A stretch of DNA of 64,000 nucleotides from assembly GCA_964006375.1 (NCBI GenBank), contig OZ023267.1:13340346-13404345 (forward strand), in the 5' to 3' direction. The position numbers were made by a program, and so were the translations under genes. The notes under the pieces are model-generated. The model ran no database searches. It was given only the letters and a program-made list of their open reading frames with translations, and had not been told where the DNA came from. Positions 20,805-33,113 of the stretch are shown piece after piece (the stretch's first letter is position 1; the number at the start of each line of letters is the position of its first letter). The stretch is from Tillus elongatus (Eukaryota > Arthropoda > Insecta > Coleoptera > Cleridae).

Positions 20805-22570
20805 GCTAACCGGAAATGGTCACGTTGAAAAAATACTGCGTAAGGCAGTTATGATCCTAGCCGTCACTAGGCGGCTATACGGGAAAACGTGGGGACTAAG
20901 ACCTAGTATGGCCCACTGGCTATACACAAGGGTGGTCAAACCATCGTTAACATACGCGGCACTGGTCTGGTGGCCTAAGGTGACACAATCCAGTGCCAAA
21001 CAAAAACTAGACAAGATCCAAAGGATGGCTTGCCTAGGCATCACAGAGGCCATGTCTTAAACCCCAACAGCCGCCATGGAGCTGTTGCTGTACCCCCCCC
21101 CCCCCCCCCAGCAAATATGGGGGAAGCCAAGCTAGGACTGTACAGACTGACCTGCAATAATATACTGAAGATCAACCCAGGTTGCAGGGATTACAGCAAA
21201 ATTCAGGAGATCGTGATGGAGCACATGCTTGAAATGAGGTCAGACTTCGCGAGCCCGTGAATCTGCAGGGAAAACAATTTTACAGTGGAAATCCCCGACC
21301 GCGAAGCATGGCGAGGGGAGACACCGGGCCTACCACGGGACTCGCTCGTCTGGTTCACGAACGTTTATTCGGAAGGACCGAGGGTAATCCACTGTATTTC
21401 CCTCGGAGTTCATGCAATGGTCTTTCAGGCCGAAATGTACGCCATCCTGCACTGCGTGCGAGAGAACAAGAGGAGGGGCTACACCAACAAGCGGATCCTC
21501 ATAGCAACAGACAGGCAGCCCTTAAGGCCCTAAGTAGCCCACGAGCTTAATTCCAGGCTGGTAAGTGAATGCCGAGACGAGACGAGCGACCTGGCTGGGC
21601 AGAATGAGGTCACCCTCATCTGGGTGCCGGGTCACTCGGGGGACAAAGGCAATGAAGAAGCTGAGTCTCGCGAAGAGAGGCTCAACAGAACCATTTATGA
21701 GACCAGAACCGGTCCAGGGCCTGACGAAGAGCACTGTCAGGGGATCCATTAAGTCCTGGGTCAGAAACGAACATAAGGTGTACGGGGCAAACTGTCCAGG
21801 GCTCAGACATGGGAAGTCAGTAATTGAGGAACCCATTTCAAAGAGAACTGTGGAACTGCTAAATCTTAGAAGAGGACAGCTCAGGAACATAACAGGACAC
21901 ATGGCCGTCAAGAAACGCCCTAGCTGGGCAGAATGAGGTTACCCTCATCTGGGTGCCGGGTCACTCGGGGGTCAAAGGCAATGAAGAAGCTGACAGTCTC
22001 GCGAAGAGAGGGTCAGCAGAACCATTTATGGGACCAGAACCGGCTCTGGACGTGACAAAGAACACTGCCAGGGGCGCCATTAAGTCCTGGGTCAGAAACC
22101 AACAGAAGGTGTACTGGGCAGACTATCCAGGGCTCAGACATGGGAAGTCAATAATTGACGAACCCAGTTCAAAGAGAGCTGTGAAGCTGCTAAATCTTAG
22201 CAGAGGACATCTCAGAACATAACAGGTCTCTTGACGGGACACATGGCCGTCAAGAAACACCTGCATAAAATGGGGCGGTTCGATGGGAACCTGGCATGCA
22301 GACTATGCGGCGAGGGGGAGGAATCAGCCCAGCACATCTTGTGCGAGTGTAAAACTCTGGACCGCAAAAGACAATTGATCTACGGACAGCCTAGACCGGA
22401 GACAAAGCAATATAAAACTTCACCCTACCAATCGCTGTGCAGGCTAGTTCAAGGCACAGTGATTTTGGAATAAGTGGAGTAGAAAAGACAAAGGGCATGC
22501 GCAATAAGCCAAAGGCTGCGGTGCTATCGGGGCGGCAAAGACGCGGACGAGCCCTAAGGGTAAAAAAACA
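20805..22570 (+). mobile_element. RNase H-bearing LINE, copy 2, with internal tandem duplication
   Basis: Same family as copy 1. It enters in the RT thumb (KLTRKWSR, then RRLYGKTWGLRPSM) and runs through RNase H to the 3' UTR (AAGCCAAAGGCTGCGGTGCT, GACGAGCCCTAAGGG). A segment of about 330 bp covering the RNase H end and the linker is present twice in tandem (about 21588-21917 and 21918-22256). Between RT and RNase H there is a run of 17 C's near 21091. Confidence 0.85.
20821..22473 (+). pseudogene. LINE RT thumb, RNase H and Cys/His segment, multiply broken
   Basis: Pieces lie in several frames: 20851-21060 (RT thumb, WWPKVTQSSAKQKL); 21285-21533 (RNase H, FQAEMYAILHCV, with the first Asp block degraded to WFTNVYSEG); 21953-22222 (PGHSGVKGNEEADSLAKRG); and 22231-22473 (CRLCGEGEESAQHILCEC). 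The first RNase H Asp is missing because about 25 bp are deleted there. It is not functional. Confidence 0.8.
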
Positions 22571-22842
22571 CTTTAAAATCCTCACCCTGTATAATAAATC
22601 TCTCCGGGGTACTGTTGAGCCAAGAAAGTACAATTAGAGAAAATTGTCAGAGTTTTATATCGGAAAATAAATTATTATAACAAAACCCCGCTGGGGTTTC
22701 GTTACAGACTTTACGACATTTGGGCCATGCATTTTTTCGATTTTCCGTTCCCGTTACCATGCTTCCATGCATTTAAGACGATGTGGAAGTAAAATTCACT
22801 GGAAACTAATGTTGTAATTGCGAAGATCTCTAAACTTAATCG

Positions 22843-23126
22843 TTAAGGGTGGCATTTAGCTATCACTTTAGTATAGGAAAACAATGCCTCCTTAAATTGT
22901 AATTATCTCAAGAAATAGGTGTACGGGAACAAAGCTGCATAATCTAGACAAACCACAAGTGGTGATGAATGTTCGCAAATTTCAAAAAATGTTTTGTGTT
23001 ATTAGTTATAATTAATTGAAATTCACTTAAATATTCCAATGATTTCGATAACATTATATATACGAACATGTTCCAAAAGAGATAACTTTGACTATTCATT
23101 ACCTGCAGGAACATGTAAAGATTCTT
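22843..23126 (+). repeat. Dispersed repeat of unknown class, copy A
   Basis: A stretch of about 280 bp from TTAAGGGTGGCATTTAGC to GCAGGAACATGTAAAGATTC. It is strongly similar, in reverse complement, to 48632-48909. No terminal repeats, tail or coding frame were seen. Confidence 0.75.
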
Positions 23127-23670
23127 AACTAAAACTGGGACTGTGAAACATGCTGTAGAGATTATATATTGGCAATAATCGATTAGTATAGTGACCGCAG
23201 GCCGCGTGTTGCATAATCGATATCAAGATAAGGGTATCGACGTTGCTGGCTATTCCGGTTGCAAATCTTGACCCGCCTCGGGCTATCGAGAGGCGATTGC
23301 AGTAAATTATTACAAATTCATAAATATCTATCAGGTTTTCAAGCAAACGCTATCCAGCTTAACAATGTGGGATAACTGCAAAGCGCTGTGGTATCATAAT
23401 GTAATAACCTGCTACATTTTTAATAGCATACGATTCGGACTTTGAAACGAAGAACAGCGATAAAACGTTTTGCTTTCGTTACACAATTTTGTTCGTATTC
23501 TTAGGGGTACCAAACTAAAAGATAAAACGAATTGAAGGTACGAGGTAAGCGCCAAAATCTCCCTGCCTGACATCCGGGGTATCGAAGACTGTCAAAATTT
23601 GGTGAGGCGTTGGTTCAAGTTTTATTAGCCTTGAAGAAACAAAAATGGATTTTGCTTCAATTAGTTTTCT
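23127..23670. other. Interval without recognised genes
   Basis: No recognised coding frame. Two near-palindromic ATCGATATC-type words occur near 23215-23250. Nothing else can be supported. Confidence 0.35.
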
Positions 23671-24912
23671 TACGAGGGCGGGTCAACAAGTCCGTGACTT
23701 TTTGAATTTCCCGCCTCTTCTCAGGAAGGGCAACACTGCTCCTGTCAACAAGCATCTTTTAATTGACTCCTGTCAAATTGTGAACAAGCTGCGTCATTTA
23801 GTTTGTGTTAGATAGCCATTGAAAGCAGACAACCTCTTGAGTTATAACGAAAATTGAAAAAAGTGAATTTTGTGTGCTCATTTAAGATTATTTTTTGCGG
23901 AAATACAACCATCACTCAGTACCATAAATTTTCATGGTAAAAAAAGTAGTTTACTGAATTTAGTTGCGGCCGCACAAGCTCAAATGACGCCGAACGTTCT
24001 GGAGGCCCAGTTGAGGTCGCTACACCCGAAACAATTGAAAAATTCACGATATGGTGTTGGTCGATCGGATATTGAAAGTGCGGGAGATTGTGGAAGCCAT
24101 AGGCATATCACATGGCTCAGTTGTATCGATTTTGCATGATCACTTGGGTATGAGAAAGCTATCCGCAAGATGGGTGTCGTGTTTGCTCACAATTGACCAC
24201 AAACGCAATCGTGTGACAACTTCGAAGGAGTGTTTGGCGTTGTTCAACCGCAATAGGGACGAGTTTTTGCGCCGATTCGTAACCGTGGATGAAACATGGA
24301 TTCACCACAACACACCAGAGATCAAGCAGCAGTCAAAACACTGGAGTTTCTCCGTGCGAATCTGCACCGAAGAAGGTCAAGGTGGGTTTGTCAGCGACCG
24401 TTTTTTGAGATGCACGCGGTATAATCCACATTGATCACCTTCAAAAGGGAAGAACAATCAATGGCGAATATTATACCAACTTATTGGATCGATTCAATGA
24501 CGATCTTAAGAAAAACGACCGCATTTGGCCAAGAAAAGAGTTCTTTTCCACCAAGACAATGCAAGGGTGCACACATGTGTAGTCTCCATAGCGAAATTGC
24601 ATAAATTGGGCTACGAATTCCCCCCTCATCCTCCCTATTCTCCGACTATTGTGACTATTTCTTGTTCCCAAACTTAAAGAAGTGGCTCGGCTGAGAGAGA
24701 TTCGACTCCAATGATGAAATCATCTCATAAACAAATACATATTTTGAGGACCTCGACAAATTTTATTTTTTGGAAGGGATAAAAAAATTGGAGAAACGTT
24801 GGACGAAGTGCATAGAGCTAAAAGGAGACTATGTTGAAGAGTAAAATGATTTTTTTGTCAAAACAACCGCGTTTCATTCAAAAAGCCACGGACTTATGGA
24901 CCCGCTCTCGTA
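23671..24912 (+). mobile_element. Mariner element with both terminal inverted repeats
   Basis: The left end CGAGGGCGGGTCAACAAGTC, followed by CGTGACTTTTT, pairs with AAAAAGCCACGGACTTATGG, then ACCCGCTCTCG, on the right. Each end is flanked by TA (23671-23672, 24911-24912). The length of about 1.24 kb is close to the usual 1.3 kb of mariner. The enclosed transposase is broken, so the copy could only be moved in trans. Confidence 0.9.
23880..24845 (+). pseudogene. Mariner transposase, frameshifted
   Basis: The best part (24051-24390) reads VREIVEAIGISHGSVVSIL (HTH), RKLSARWVSCLLT and RRFVTVDETWIHHNTPE, with the first Asp of DD34D. The second block, LFHQDNARVHTC, is near 24550. The third block (YSP, then DYCDYFLFPNLKKWL) lies near 24640-24690 after a frame change. 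The tail FLEGIKKLEKRWTKCIELKGDY can be followed in broken form. At least three frame breaks are present, and the N-terminus is badly eroded. Confidence 0.85.
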
Positions 24913-27290
24913 TAACTGACACTTGTTCATCAAGATGTCAGAAGTCTCGAAAATTGGGTATAGAGCTATTATTACGAATCATACAATTAATACGTGCTTT
25001 GACGTGGGATGATACTTTGGCTCTTGAAGATGTCAATCTTCAATATAATGATTTTTTTGTAAGATAAATAAACGTCATTTCCGGAGACAGGCAGGGTTGT
25101 TAAACTGGGCGGTCTGAGGCCTGATGTGGGCTGGATCACAGAAGGCATTAAAAATCGTCTCGCACAATCAAAACTTTATATATGCTTTCATTCTGTGGCG
25201 GTGCGTCTCTGCTGGAGTACTACAGAAAGTATATGACGCCGCCGCGCTTCCTTTAATACCAGATGACAAATGCTCAAATAATTCCTAACCTATCAACAAA
25301 TCTAATTTGTCATTGGCATAAGCTAAGTTACCGGGAAGTTAGAGGGCCGCCAGCTTTTATACAGTGGAGATGGGCGTGGGTTAAAATAGGATGTTAATTA
25401 GGGGCGCCACTTGATTGTTTAACCTCTACTCCCGGATATTCGAATAAGATGTTTACTAATCTGCTTCCTTGCCCAGATCCAACACAACCAAGAACTCTTG
25501 GATCACACTGGCAACTATAGCCAACCACAATCGAGCACAGGAAGCTACAAAGGAGATGTAATTACGATAACACAAGCTAAAGTTCGGAACGGTATGGTCT
25601 CATAGACCCACAAATAAAGATAACGGTAATGATCTAATCTCTCAACAGTCCTGAAAAGAAAACACAACCACACAAAACCAAAACACCTAAAATATGATAA
25701 AATACGGGCTTTTATTAAGCTTCTTTGGCATACAAGAATTTATTAAAAGTTGTTTTAAAATTCTGATCTAAAATAATAAATAAAAATAAATATAAAGTCT
25801 CTATGATATCACAAAAATGGCTTACTACCAAATACTCAAGATCTTTACTGAATATTTATGAAGGTACTACAAATATAGTTGTTCTACGGAAAATTCCACT
25901 TTTCGTGCACGCAAAGCTCACAAATTATTTTTCCCCAATTATTACTTAATTACATGATAAGTACGGTAAGTGGCTTGATTAAAGATCAAGTCCCAAAGAA
26001 TAATCAATAAGCTGGTCTAATGCTAACAGTAGATGATAACCAATGGTACTATCAAAAGTGAAGCAATTATATTAATAATGGTCTCATAAAGATCTGTACC
26101 ATATTTAGTGAAGTTAAAATAAAATAAACTCGACTTGATTTTAGTAAACTTAACACAGATGAATATTTAAAAATGTATCTTATCAAGAATGTCTCTTATC
26201 ACTTTATTCGTTATCACAAAACGAAAAATTCTTACTTGACATTCCTGGACTTCTAGGCCGTCTAATTATCATCAAATTCCAAACCAGCCAAGGCCTCTAG
26301 GAATACGGGACTGCAACCACGGGAATAATGCAATAACGGTACGGCAATGCGACAACGAAAGGGGAGACCTTCTTACTGAGATCCTAATTCAATTCTCCAT
26401 TTAATTCAATATCCATATACTTTGTTCGGTACATAAAAAATTCGCTCATCCATGTGAGACTTTTCCACTCCAAATTTACGGTACGTGAATTTACCAAAGA
26501 TATCGCCCAATACAATAATGTCAGCCGGTACGAGAAATACTCCAGCCGGTACAAGGAATTCTTCCAGTCGGTACAAAAACTGATCTAGTCGGTACGAGAA
26601 ATTCAGCCGGTACTTGGACTCTTCCAGTCGGTACGAGAAATTCAGGCGGTACTTGGACCCTAAAAACAACAAGTAACGGAATGCTAAAGGTGTTACAGTT
26701 AAGAGAGAAGATGATTTCTTACCTCCAGAGAGGGAAACGAAATTCCACAACGGGATACGATAAATGTGGTCCTTAAATCCCCTCAACGGGTTTCTCCACA
26801 GCCTTCGGCACTAAATCCGTACATTACGACATCACCAGAAAGACTGCAGATTAAATTCTGAGAGCAACAAAATCCACAAGGGAGGATACTTAATATCCAA
26901 AACTTGCTCCTCAGAAGGAACCACGTGTTAACTCCACAAGTTACCAACGAAATCTCTCTCTCGAAACTTTCAGCGCATTCACATCTCCGACTTAAACACA
27001 GGTGCTGCCACACCCTTCGCTCTCTCTCGCATCACATACGTCTCCAGCCATCTATCCTCTTCAACATGCGGACCCTTTCCGAACTACGGCCACGGCAACG
27101 CAAGCGTGTAAGCCGGCCCGATATACCAGGGGTAATACAAATATAAATAATTTACGAAAGATCTAAATTCGATTCATTATACGAGGGATATCCAGAAGAA
27201 TTAACCACAGTTGTCGCCAATAATTCTTTTTACAAAGCAGGGGAGGAACCACAATTACGTCCAAATTAGCTTAGATGTTTAGCTATCCAA
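24913..27290. other. Non-coding interval, nothing recognised apart from a short tandem repeat
   Basis: No frame with family resemblance in about 2.4 kb. GC-richer pieces at 25090-25560 and 26900-27130 could be remains of an LTR, but no TG...CA pair with flanking duplication was found. See the separate tandem-repeat entry. Confidence 0.35.
26521..26660. repeat. Degenerate short tandem repeat (about 20-bp unit)
   Basis: About seven imperfect copies of a CAGYCGGTACGAGAAATT-like unit. Spacing varies between about 18 and 22 bp. On the minus strand it gives an artificial YRLNFSYRLEE-type frame. Confidence 0.7.
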
Positions 27291-27291
27291 T

Positions 27292-27655
27292 TTATACCGT
27301 TACACGTATTAAAGGCAGAAAAGCGACATTACACGTTTCCTTACCCAATCCGATAATAAGATGAAAACAGCTTGGGAAATATTTTGCAAAATTCGAACGA
27401 ACAGACAGATTTCTACCCTGGAGATGAATGGCAGGATTATGACGGATGTGTGTGACAGCGCAGACGCACTTAAACATTGTAATACCAGCACTAACAATCT
27501 TGTGCCAGCTTCTGGTCATCACCAAATTAGATATTGGCATTCGTTTTTTATGCTTCCACTTACAGAGACGAAGGTCGAACGTCTAATTGAATCTTTGAAC
27601 ACTTCATATTCTACTGGTGTTGATGGACTGAGCTCTGCTGTGTTACTTTGGTTGA
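27292..27655 (+). pseudogene. LINE linker/RT N-terminal fragment (LINE family A)
   Basis: The frame from 27361 carries a region typical of the stretch between endonuclease and RT (EMNGRIMTDVCDSADAL, LPLTETKVERLIESLN, GVDGLSSAVL). Immediately afterwards the same frame continues as endonuclease-type sequence, the reverse of the normal domain order. I infer that fragments of two different LINEs are joined near 27650. Confidence 0.6.
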
Positions 27656-29490
27656 AACTCTCTCTCAGGGCTGCGACTAAATTCATCTGTTGCATTTACC
27701 GGTCACCTTCTGACAACAACTTTGTCCAGCTCTTCGACTACCTTTCCGAAAATACCGACTATCTGATTTCTGAATATCCCTCCTCCGAGGTCACTATTCT
27801 TGGTGACTTCAATGTCCATAATACGGAATGGCTAGGATCTTCAAAAACTGATCCACAAGGGGAGAGCAGCGGAGGCCTTTGCAGTCAGCAATTCTTTAGC
27901 CAATATGGTTCAGCAACCTACTTACTTTCCTCGCATCCCAACACACAGCTCAAATCCCTTGAACCTCCTTCTTACTACAAAACCTGAATGCTATAAGACA
28001 TCAGTCACCGCCACCCTTCGTCGCTCAAACCACGGCGTGGTCACTGCTTCCTGCGCAATGCAAGGCGATGTCACACAATCATCACACCCACGTATCGTTT
28101 GGCACTACAACCCGCGAACTGGGAAGAAACGCGGGATTACTTTTCCTCATTTCCATGGGTGCCTGCCTGCGTCTCTCATCCAACTACAGGCCTATTTATC
28201 TCCTTTCAATCGTCTCTAAAGTGATGGAAAAGTATATAAACACCGAATTACTAAAATTTCTTGAAAAACACCGTCTAATCCACGACAGGCAGTATGGATT
28301 CCGGCAGCACAGATCAACTGCCGACCTCCTTTCCTTTATCATCCATTCTTGGAGCTGTAGACATATCCAAAGCATTCGACCAGGTTTGGCACGCAGCGCT
28401 GCTTAATAAACTTCCGGCCTATAGCCTACCACCAAAACTCTGTACCTGGACAGCAAATTTCCTCTCCAACCGGAGCATTTCTGTTGTCGTGTATGGCCAT
28501 TCCTCTAAACTGTATCCAATTAATGCAGGAGTCCCTCAAGGTTCAGCTTTAGCCCCTACTTTGTGTCTTCTCCACATCAATGACAGTTACGCGGCGACAG
28601 CACCCTCCACTCAAATATACAATATTCTAAGCCTGTCTCTTTAGCCCAATTAGATGAGGATCGCAGACTTATGGAGAGCTCTGTCTCTGTGGATCTCCAA
28701 TAAATATTGGACTGGGGAAGCAGAAATCTTGTACAATTCAACTCCATCAAATATCAGTCTTGCCTTCTATCTCATAAGAGATACACCAGCCCTAGACCCA
28801 TCACAATGAACAACCAATTTATTCAAAGTAATGAGCCCGTTTCACTTGCATTTCTGTGGATCGAAATCTCAATTGGCACCAACATGTCACATCAATTGCA
28901 GAAGCGGCTGCTAAGAAACTAGGTTTCCTCTTCCGGGCTCGGAAATACTTTTCATCAGCTAATCTCTATACCTTATATACTTTACAAATAAGGCCAAACC
29001 TCGAATACTGCTCCCACATCTGGGGTGCAGCGGCCGCTTTTACACTCGCTATCCTGGACTCCATTCAAAAGAGTGCTATACGTCTCATCGGAGACCCTAC
29101 CCGCACCCAAAGACTGCCATCCCTTACCCACCGACGTGGCGTTGGTGACCTCTCTCTATTTTATAGATATCTGAACGGACACTGCTCAGAGGAGCTTTCT
29201 TCCATAGTTCCTCCACCTACTGCCCCCAACAGATCTACCAGGGGAACAGAGCGAATGCACCCTTTTACTGTCTAGGTCACCAGACATAGAACATCTTGTT
29301 ATGCCCGCTCTTTTGTCCCGAGGAATTCCAAGTTGTGGAATTCCTTGCCGGCACATGTTTTTCCTTCTCCTCCGAACCTCCAAACCTTCAAGTCCAGAAT
29401 AACAAGTTGGCTCTTTCCTCCTTGTCGACACCCACGGTACGATAGTATTTAGGCTGTGAGCCCTCGTGGTGTGTTGTTGAAAAAAAACAC
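27656..29490 (+). mobile_element. LINE family B, copy 1 (plus strand), degraded
   Basis: Endonuclease remains (FICCIYRSPSDNNFVQLF, ILGDFNVHNTEWL) are followed by RT (YRPIYLLSIVSKVMEKYI, DRQYGFRQHRSTADLL, DISKAFDQVWHAALL, GVPQGSALAPTL) and the C-terminal part to about 29275. The 3' end has CCCTCGTGGTGTGTTGTTGAA and an A-rich tail. At the active site the SYADD box is broken: the frame reads SYAATAPS after small deletions. Frameshifts occur about every 300 bp. Two more copies lie at 37910-39579 and 41008-42418. The endonuclease plus RT layout fits a Jockey/CR1-type LINE. Confidence 0.85.
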
Positions 29491-29494
29491 GGGG

Positions 29495-30010
29495 AAAATA
29501 CTTACTCTGTAGTAAAAGATTGGTCAAAACGGTTTCGAATGCAAGAACAGGAAGGACAATGTTGAGAATCTCGTATTAGGCGATCGACGCTTAAAGTGAA
29601 AGAATTGTCAAAAATTTCGGAGCTTTCAGATACAAGCGTTCGCCGAATACTCCACGAACATTTACGCATAAATGAAGTTAGTGCAAGGTGGGTCCCCAAA
29701 CATCTTTCAGCAGTTCAGCGCCAGCCTCCTGTTGAATGTACCCGATCATTTTGCACCTCCTTGGAAAAAAAACATGTGGACGTGTCGAAGACAATTGTCA
29801 CAAGGGATGAAACTATGGTTTTCTAGTATGAGTCTTTGTGCAAAAGAATCACCGTCAAGAAAGTTCCACGGAAATGTCATAATTTGACAGGAACATCAAA
29901 AAACATGATAGCTATAGAGTAACTATAAATAGGCCAGGGGTCGTGCATGAGGATATGCCCTCGTACAACACAGCAAACTTTTTCCAACGCGTAATTCATT
30001 AACTAAAAGT
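29495..30010 (+). pseudogene. Mariner transposase fragment (second mariner lineage)
   Basis: 29560-29826 reads VKELSKISELSDTSVRRIL and EHLRINEVSARWVPKHLS (HTH), then VSKTIVTRDETMVF with the first Asp. Downstream, EDMPSYNTANFFQRV near 29950 resembles the eroded second catalytic block. It differs from the mariner at 23671 (TRDETMVF against TVDETWIHH). It directly follows the LINE B tail, and no TIRs were found. Confidence 0.7.
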
Positions 30011-30780
30011 GTTTCCGCTAAAACAAGGCTTTGCAAAATCTAGTAAATTATGAGAGTCCCGCACAAATCTCACAAACAAAAATTAATTCATTAAACACTG
30101 ATATTCGCTATTATGATCTTGCATCAAATGACTGCTGGCAACGATGCAGACGAAATATGTGAGTTTAGGTCACGGCGAGGCAAAATCCAGCTCACGTTCC
30201 ATCCGTGCCATATGTTGGCAATTATGCTGTTCGCTCTTCGCACACCACATTAACTGCCGCGACGGAAACACCAACACTTCTTTTTGCATACCTTTACCGA
30301 GGATGGAATTTTTTACATGCAGTTTTTAAACTAGAAACGGAGCTCGAGTGAAAAATACGCTAGGTGAATCGGCAGCGGCAACTCAATCATACAGGGGGTG
30401 ATCTTAAGCGAAAGGTACATAGCGTAACCATATGTACAGTACACATAGTGATCACAAAAACTGGAAATTTGATGTCTGATTGCCCTCATTACTGAGATAC
30501 AATGTGTTCAATTGATTTCCGTAAATCCTTTGTTTTGGCAGAACCTTTGGATCACTCTGTATATTAACTTCACAATTTGTAGTCACATTACTGACATCGC
30601 ACTTCTTCAAACGCACTTATTCAAAGACATTGTGAAATCCAGAAAACAAAAATGAACTCTTTTATTGCACCAAAAGTAATACCATGTAGTATATACCAAG
30701 TATACTGCAATTTCTAATTTCTGATGCAAGAATCGGGAAATAACCAAATTATTAATCGCAATCTACTGCATCCATAGCAT
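30011..30780. other. Interval without recognised genes
   Basis: A GC-richer stretch near 30130-30400 has short frames without family resemblance. Nothing can be supported. Confidence 0.35.
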
Positions 30781-30784
30781 GTCT

Positions 30785-30970
30785 AAAAAATTTCGGGGCG
30801 CAGCAAGTATAGTAGTGAATTTTCATAAGAATTGTACACTATTATTATACGACATATTACTAAAATTAATACTTCAAACTTACACAGTCCTCGAAGATCG
30901 ATTTTAGAGGTTCTAGTACGCGCACATTTGAAGAAGTCTTTCGAAAGTGTTACAATCGATATCTCTCTGT
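30785..30970 (-). repeat. HINE-like repeat, short internally deleted copy
   Basis: The hairpin end (GGGGCGCAGCAAGTATAGTA, then GTGAATTTTC) lies at the left and the opposite end (CGATATCTCTCTGTTATC) at the right. The (TA)n tract and the long middle are missing, which leaves about 185 bp. Confidence 0.5.
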
Positions 30971-31454
30971 TATCAAAAAACACTGTGTTCTAATTCCTTT
31001 TGAGAAAAATGCCCCAAAACTCAAACTTATAGACATAGACACATTTATTTCACCACTTTTTACACTTAAAAATTCAATAATTGTGGCAAGTCGAAATACA
31101 CTAGTAAAAAATCCAAGTTTTAAAAGTACACAGCAAAATACACAGATATATAAATTAGTTAAAATTAATTATACAATAAGTGAACCTTGTAAAATACAAA
31201 CTACTACATGTGCGAGATACAAAGAGTATAGCACTATGGACGCATCTTTTTTTTGATACAGGAGGAGGAAATGCTCATGCAGACCCCATTCACGGCCCCG
31301 TAGGTGCGGTGGGATATCGAGGTACTGTGAGACTGTACTCACTAAAACCCCCTCCCTGGGAGTACCGGACCTTAGTCCATACCTCCGTCAGAAAGATTTC
31401 ACACAATGACTTTTTGGGTATGAATGTTTCGATTCTGTTTTTGCCGCGGGGGCG
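30971..31454. other. Interval with a possible LINE 3' UTR
   Basis: The GC-richer stretch 31255-31454 sits just downstream, on the minus strand, of a LINE C-terminal fragment ending at 31455. It may be that element's 3' UTR. No gene is recognised. Confidence 0.3.
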
Positions 31455-31886
31455 TTAGCGGGTAAGTATAAGCTTTGGACGCTTATGCTTATGTGGAAGT
31501 TGCTCATCGTAGTCGGTAGCACTACGTAGAAGATCATTTGGGTGAGAAACGGCTTTTGCGAACTGAGTTGTGGATAGTTGAGTTATGAACTCAAGTATCG
31601 AAGGCATTTCCAGATCAGAGTGAATCTGACTGTTTCGGACAAACCATGGCGCTCGGGTAACCATTCTCAGAATTTTGTTGTGGATGATTTGAAGGGTCTT
31701 GATGTGTGTTGCGGCCGCGGTGGCCCATGAAGGTGATGCATAGGTCAAGGCTGGCCGGATAATGACTTTGTACATGAGCAACTTGTTGTTCATGGACAGT
31801 TTGGAATTTCTATTTAGAAGTGGGAACAGCTTCGAGAATAACATCGAGGCTTTTTTTCGAGCGTGTGGGGGCATCCATGTACCCAC
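31455..31886 (-). pseudogene. Jockey-like LINE, C-terminal fragment
   Basis: The frame reads KLLMYKVIIRPALTYASPSW, THIKTLQIIHNKILRMVTRA, APWFVRNSQIHSDLEMPSI and QLPHKHKRPKLILTR. This is the region after the RT domain that closes Jockey-type ORF2. RT itself is absent. The upstream (right-hand) neighbour is a different LINE, so the two fragments are juxtaposed. Confidence 0.75.
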
Positions 31887-33113
31887 GGACCGAATAGTAA
31901 GCGTTTTGCTTAAAGTAATGCTTTATAGCATTTTTAAATTTCCCATAATCTAAGGACTTTATGTGAACTGGTACTTTATTATATAAGGCGATATGCAAAG
32001 AATTATTTACCGATTTTTGTAGTCTAAATCTCCGCGGTCGTATTAAACTAGCCGATCTTGTACTATAGTTATGTTATCCAGAATTTAGCTGATAATCAAA
32101 TGTATCCCTGTCTATATTCAATAACTGACTAGAGATGTATATCGTGGGAAAAGTCATAATTCCCAGACTAATAAAGTACGGCTTACAGTGTTCACGGCAG
32201 CCAACTCCAGCAATCAACCTAACCACTTTTTTTGGAGCCTGAAGATTTGTGTAGAATTTGATGAATTGACCCACAAATGAGTGCCATAGGATAGGTGGCC
32301 GTGAAATAGGGAGAAATAGGCTGCCATAAGTGAACTTCTGTCAACCGAATTCCTCAACCTCCTGATCACAAACATTGAGATTGACAACTTACTCTTCAAC
32401 AGAGAAATATGAGCATCCCACTTAAGGGCTCCATCTATAGTAATGCCAAGAAGGTTACCATCATTTTTCGCCGACACCTCCGGAGTTGTGGAAAATAATA
32501 CCGTAACAGTTTTTCGGTGTTTAATTTTAAGTTGTTCTGTGTAAACCACAGTTCTGCCAACTTCCCAGTAGATATCATTTCAACGTTCAGCTTTTCTGGG
32601 TCGCAGCTTTGGCATATAAGCGACGTGTCATCAGCGTAACAGACGCAGCGACTCTGTGACATGAAATCGAATAAATCGTTTATGTAGACTATGAAGAGTA
32701 GCGGCCCCAAGATAGAACCCTGCGGCACCGCACTCCCCACAGCCCCATATTTTCTCATTAAAAAAGACGCGCTGCTTTATCATATGTAAGTATGAACTTA
32801 TTAACTTTAACGGAGGACCCCTAACATCATATCTGAACAATTTCTCAATCAGCAGGTCATGGGAGACACAGTCAAAGGCCTTGCTTAGGTCACAAAGCGT
32901 AAGGCCGACATGATTACCCACCTCAAGACTCGCAACTATATCCCCAACAACCTTGCTGACTGCCTGCACAGTCGAGCGCCGCCTTCTGAAACCGAACTGA
33001 CAGTCACTCAACAATTCGCCACTTTCAAAATACTGGCTGAGTCGTTTGTGAATTATTATCTCAAATTTCTTTCCAAACAGCGGTACAATAGAAACAGGGC
33101 GGTAATTATCCAA
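31887..33113 (-). pseudogene. LINE reverse transcriptase (LINE family C), broken
   Basis: From 33113 down: NYRPVSIVPLFGKKFEIIIH, CQFGFRRRRSTVQAV, TLCDLSKAFDCVSHDLLI, then after a frame break AVPQGSILGPLLFIVYIND and CVCYADDTSLIC with an intact YADD. Further pieces follow (LLGITIDGALKWDAHISLLK, KKVVRLIAGVGCREHCKPYF, NKVPVHIKSLDYGKF). At least four frameshifts. The endonuclease is missing, so it is 5' truncated. Confidence 0.85.

Noticed and set aside
25090..27130. Large solo LTR
   Set aside because: GC-richer patches suggest it, but no TG...CA ends with a matching target duplication could be found by eye.
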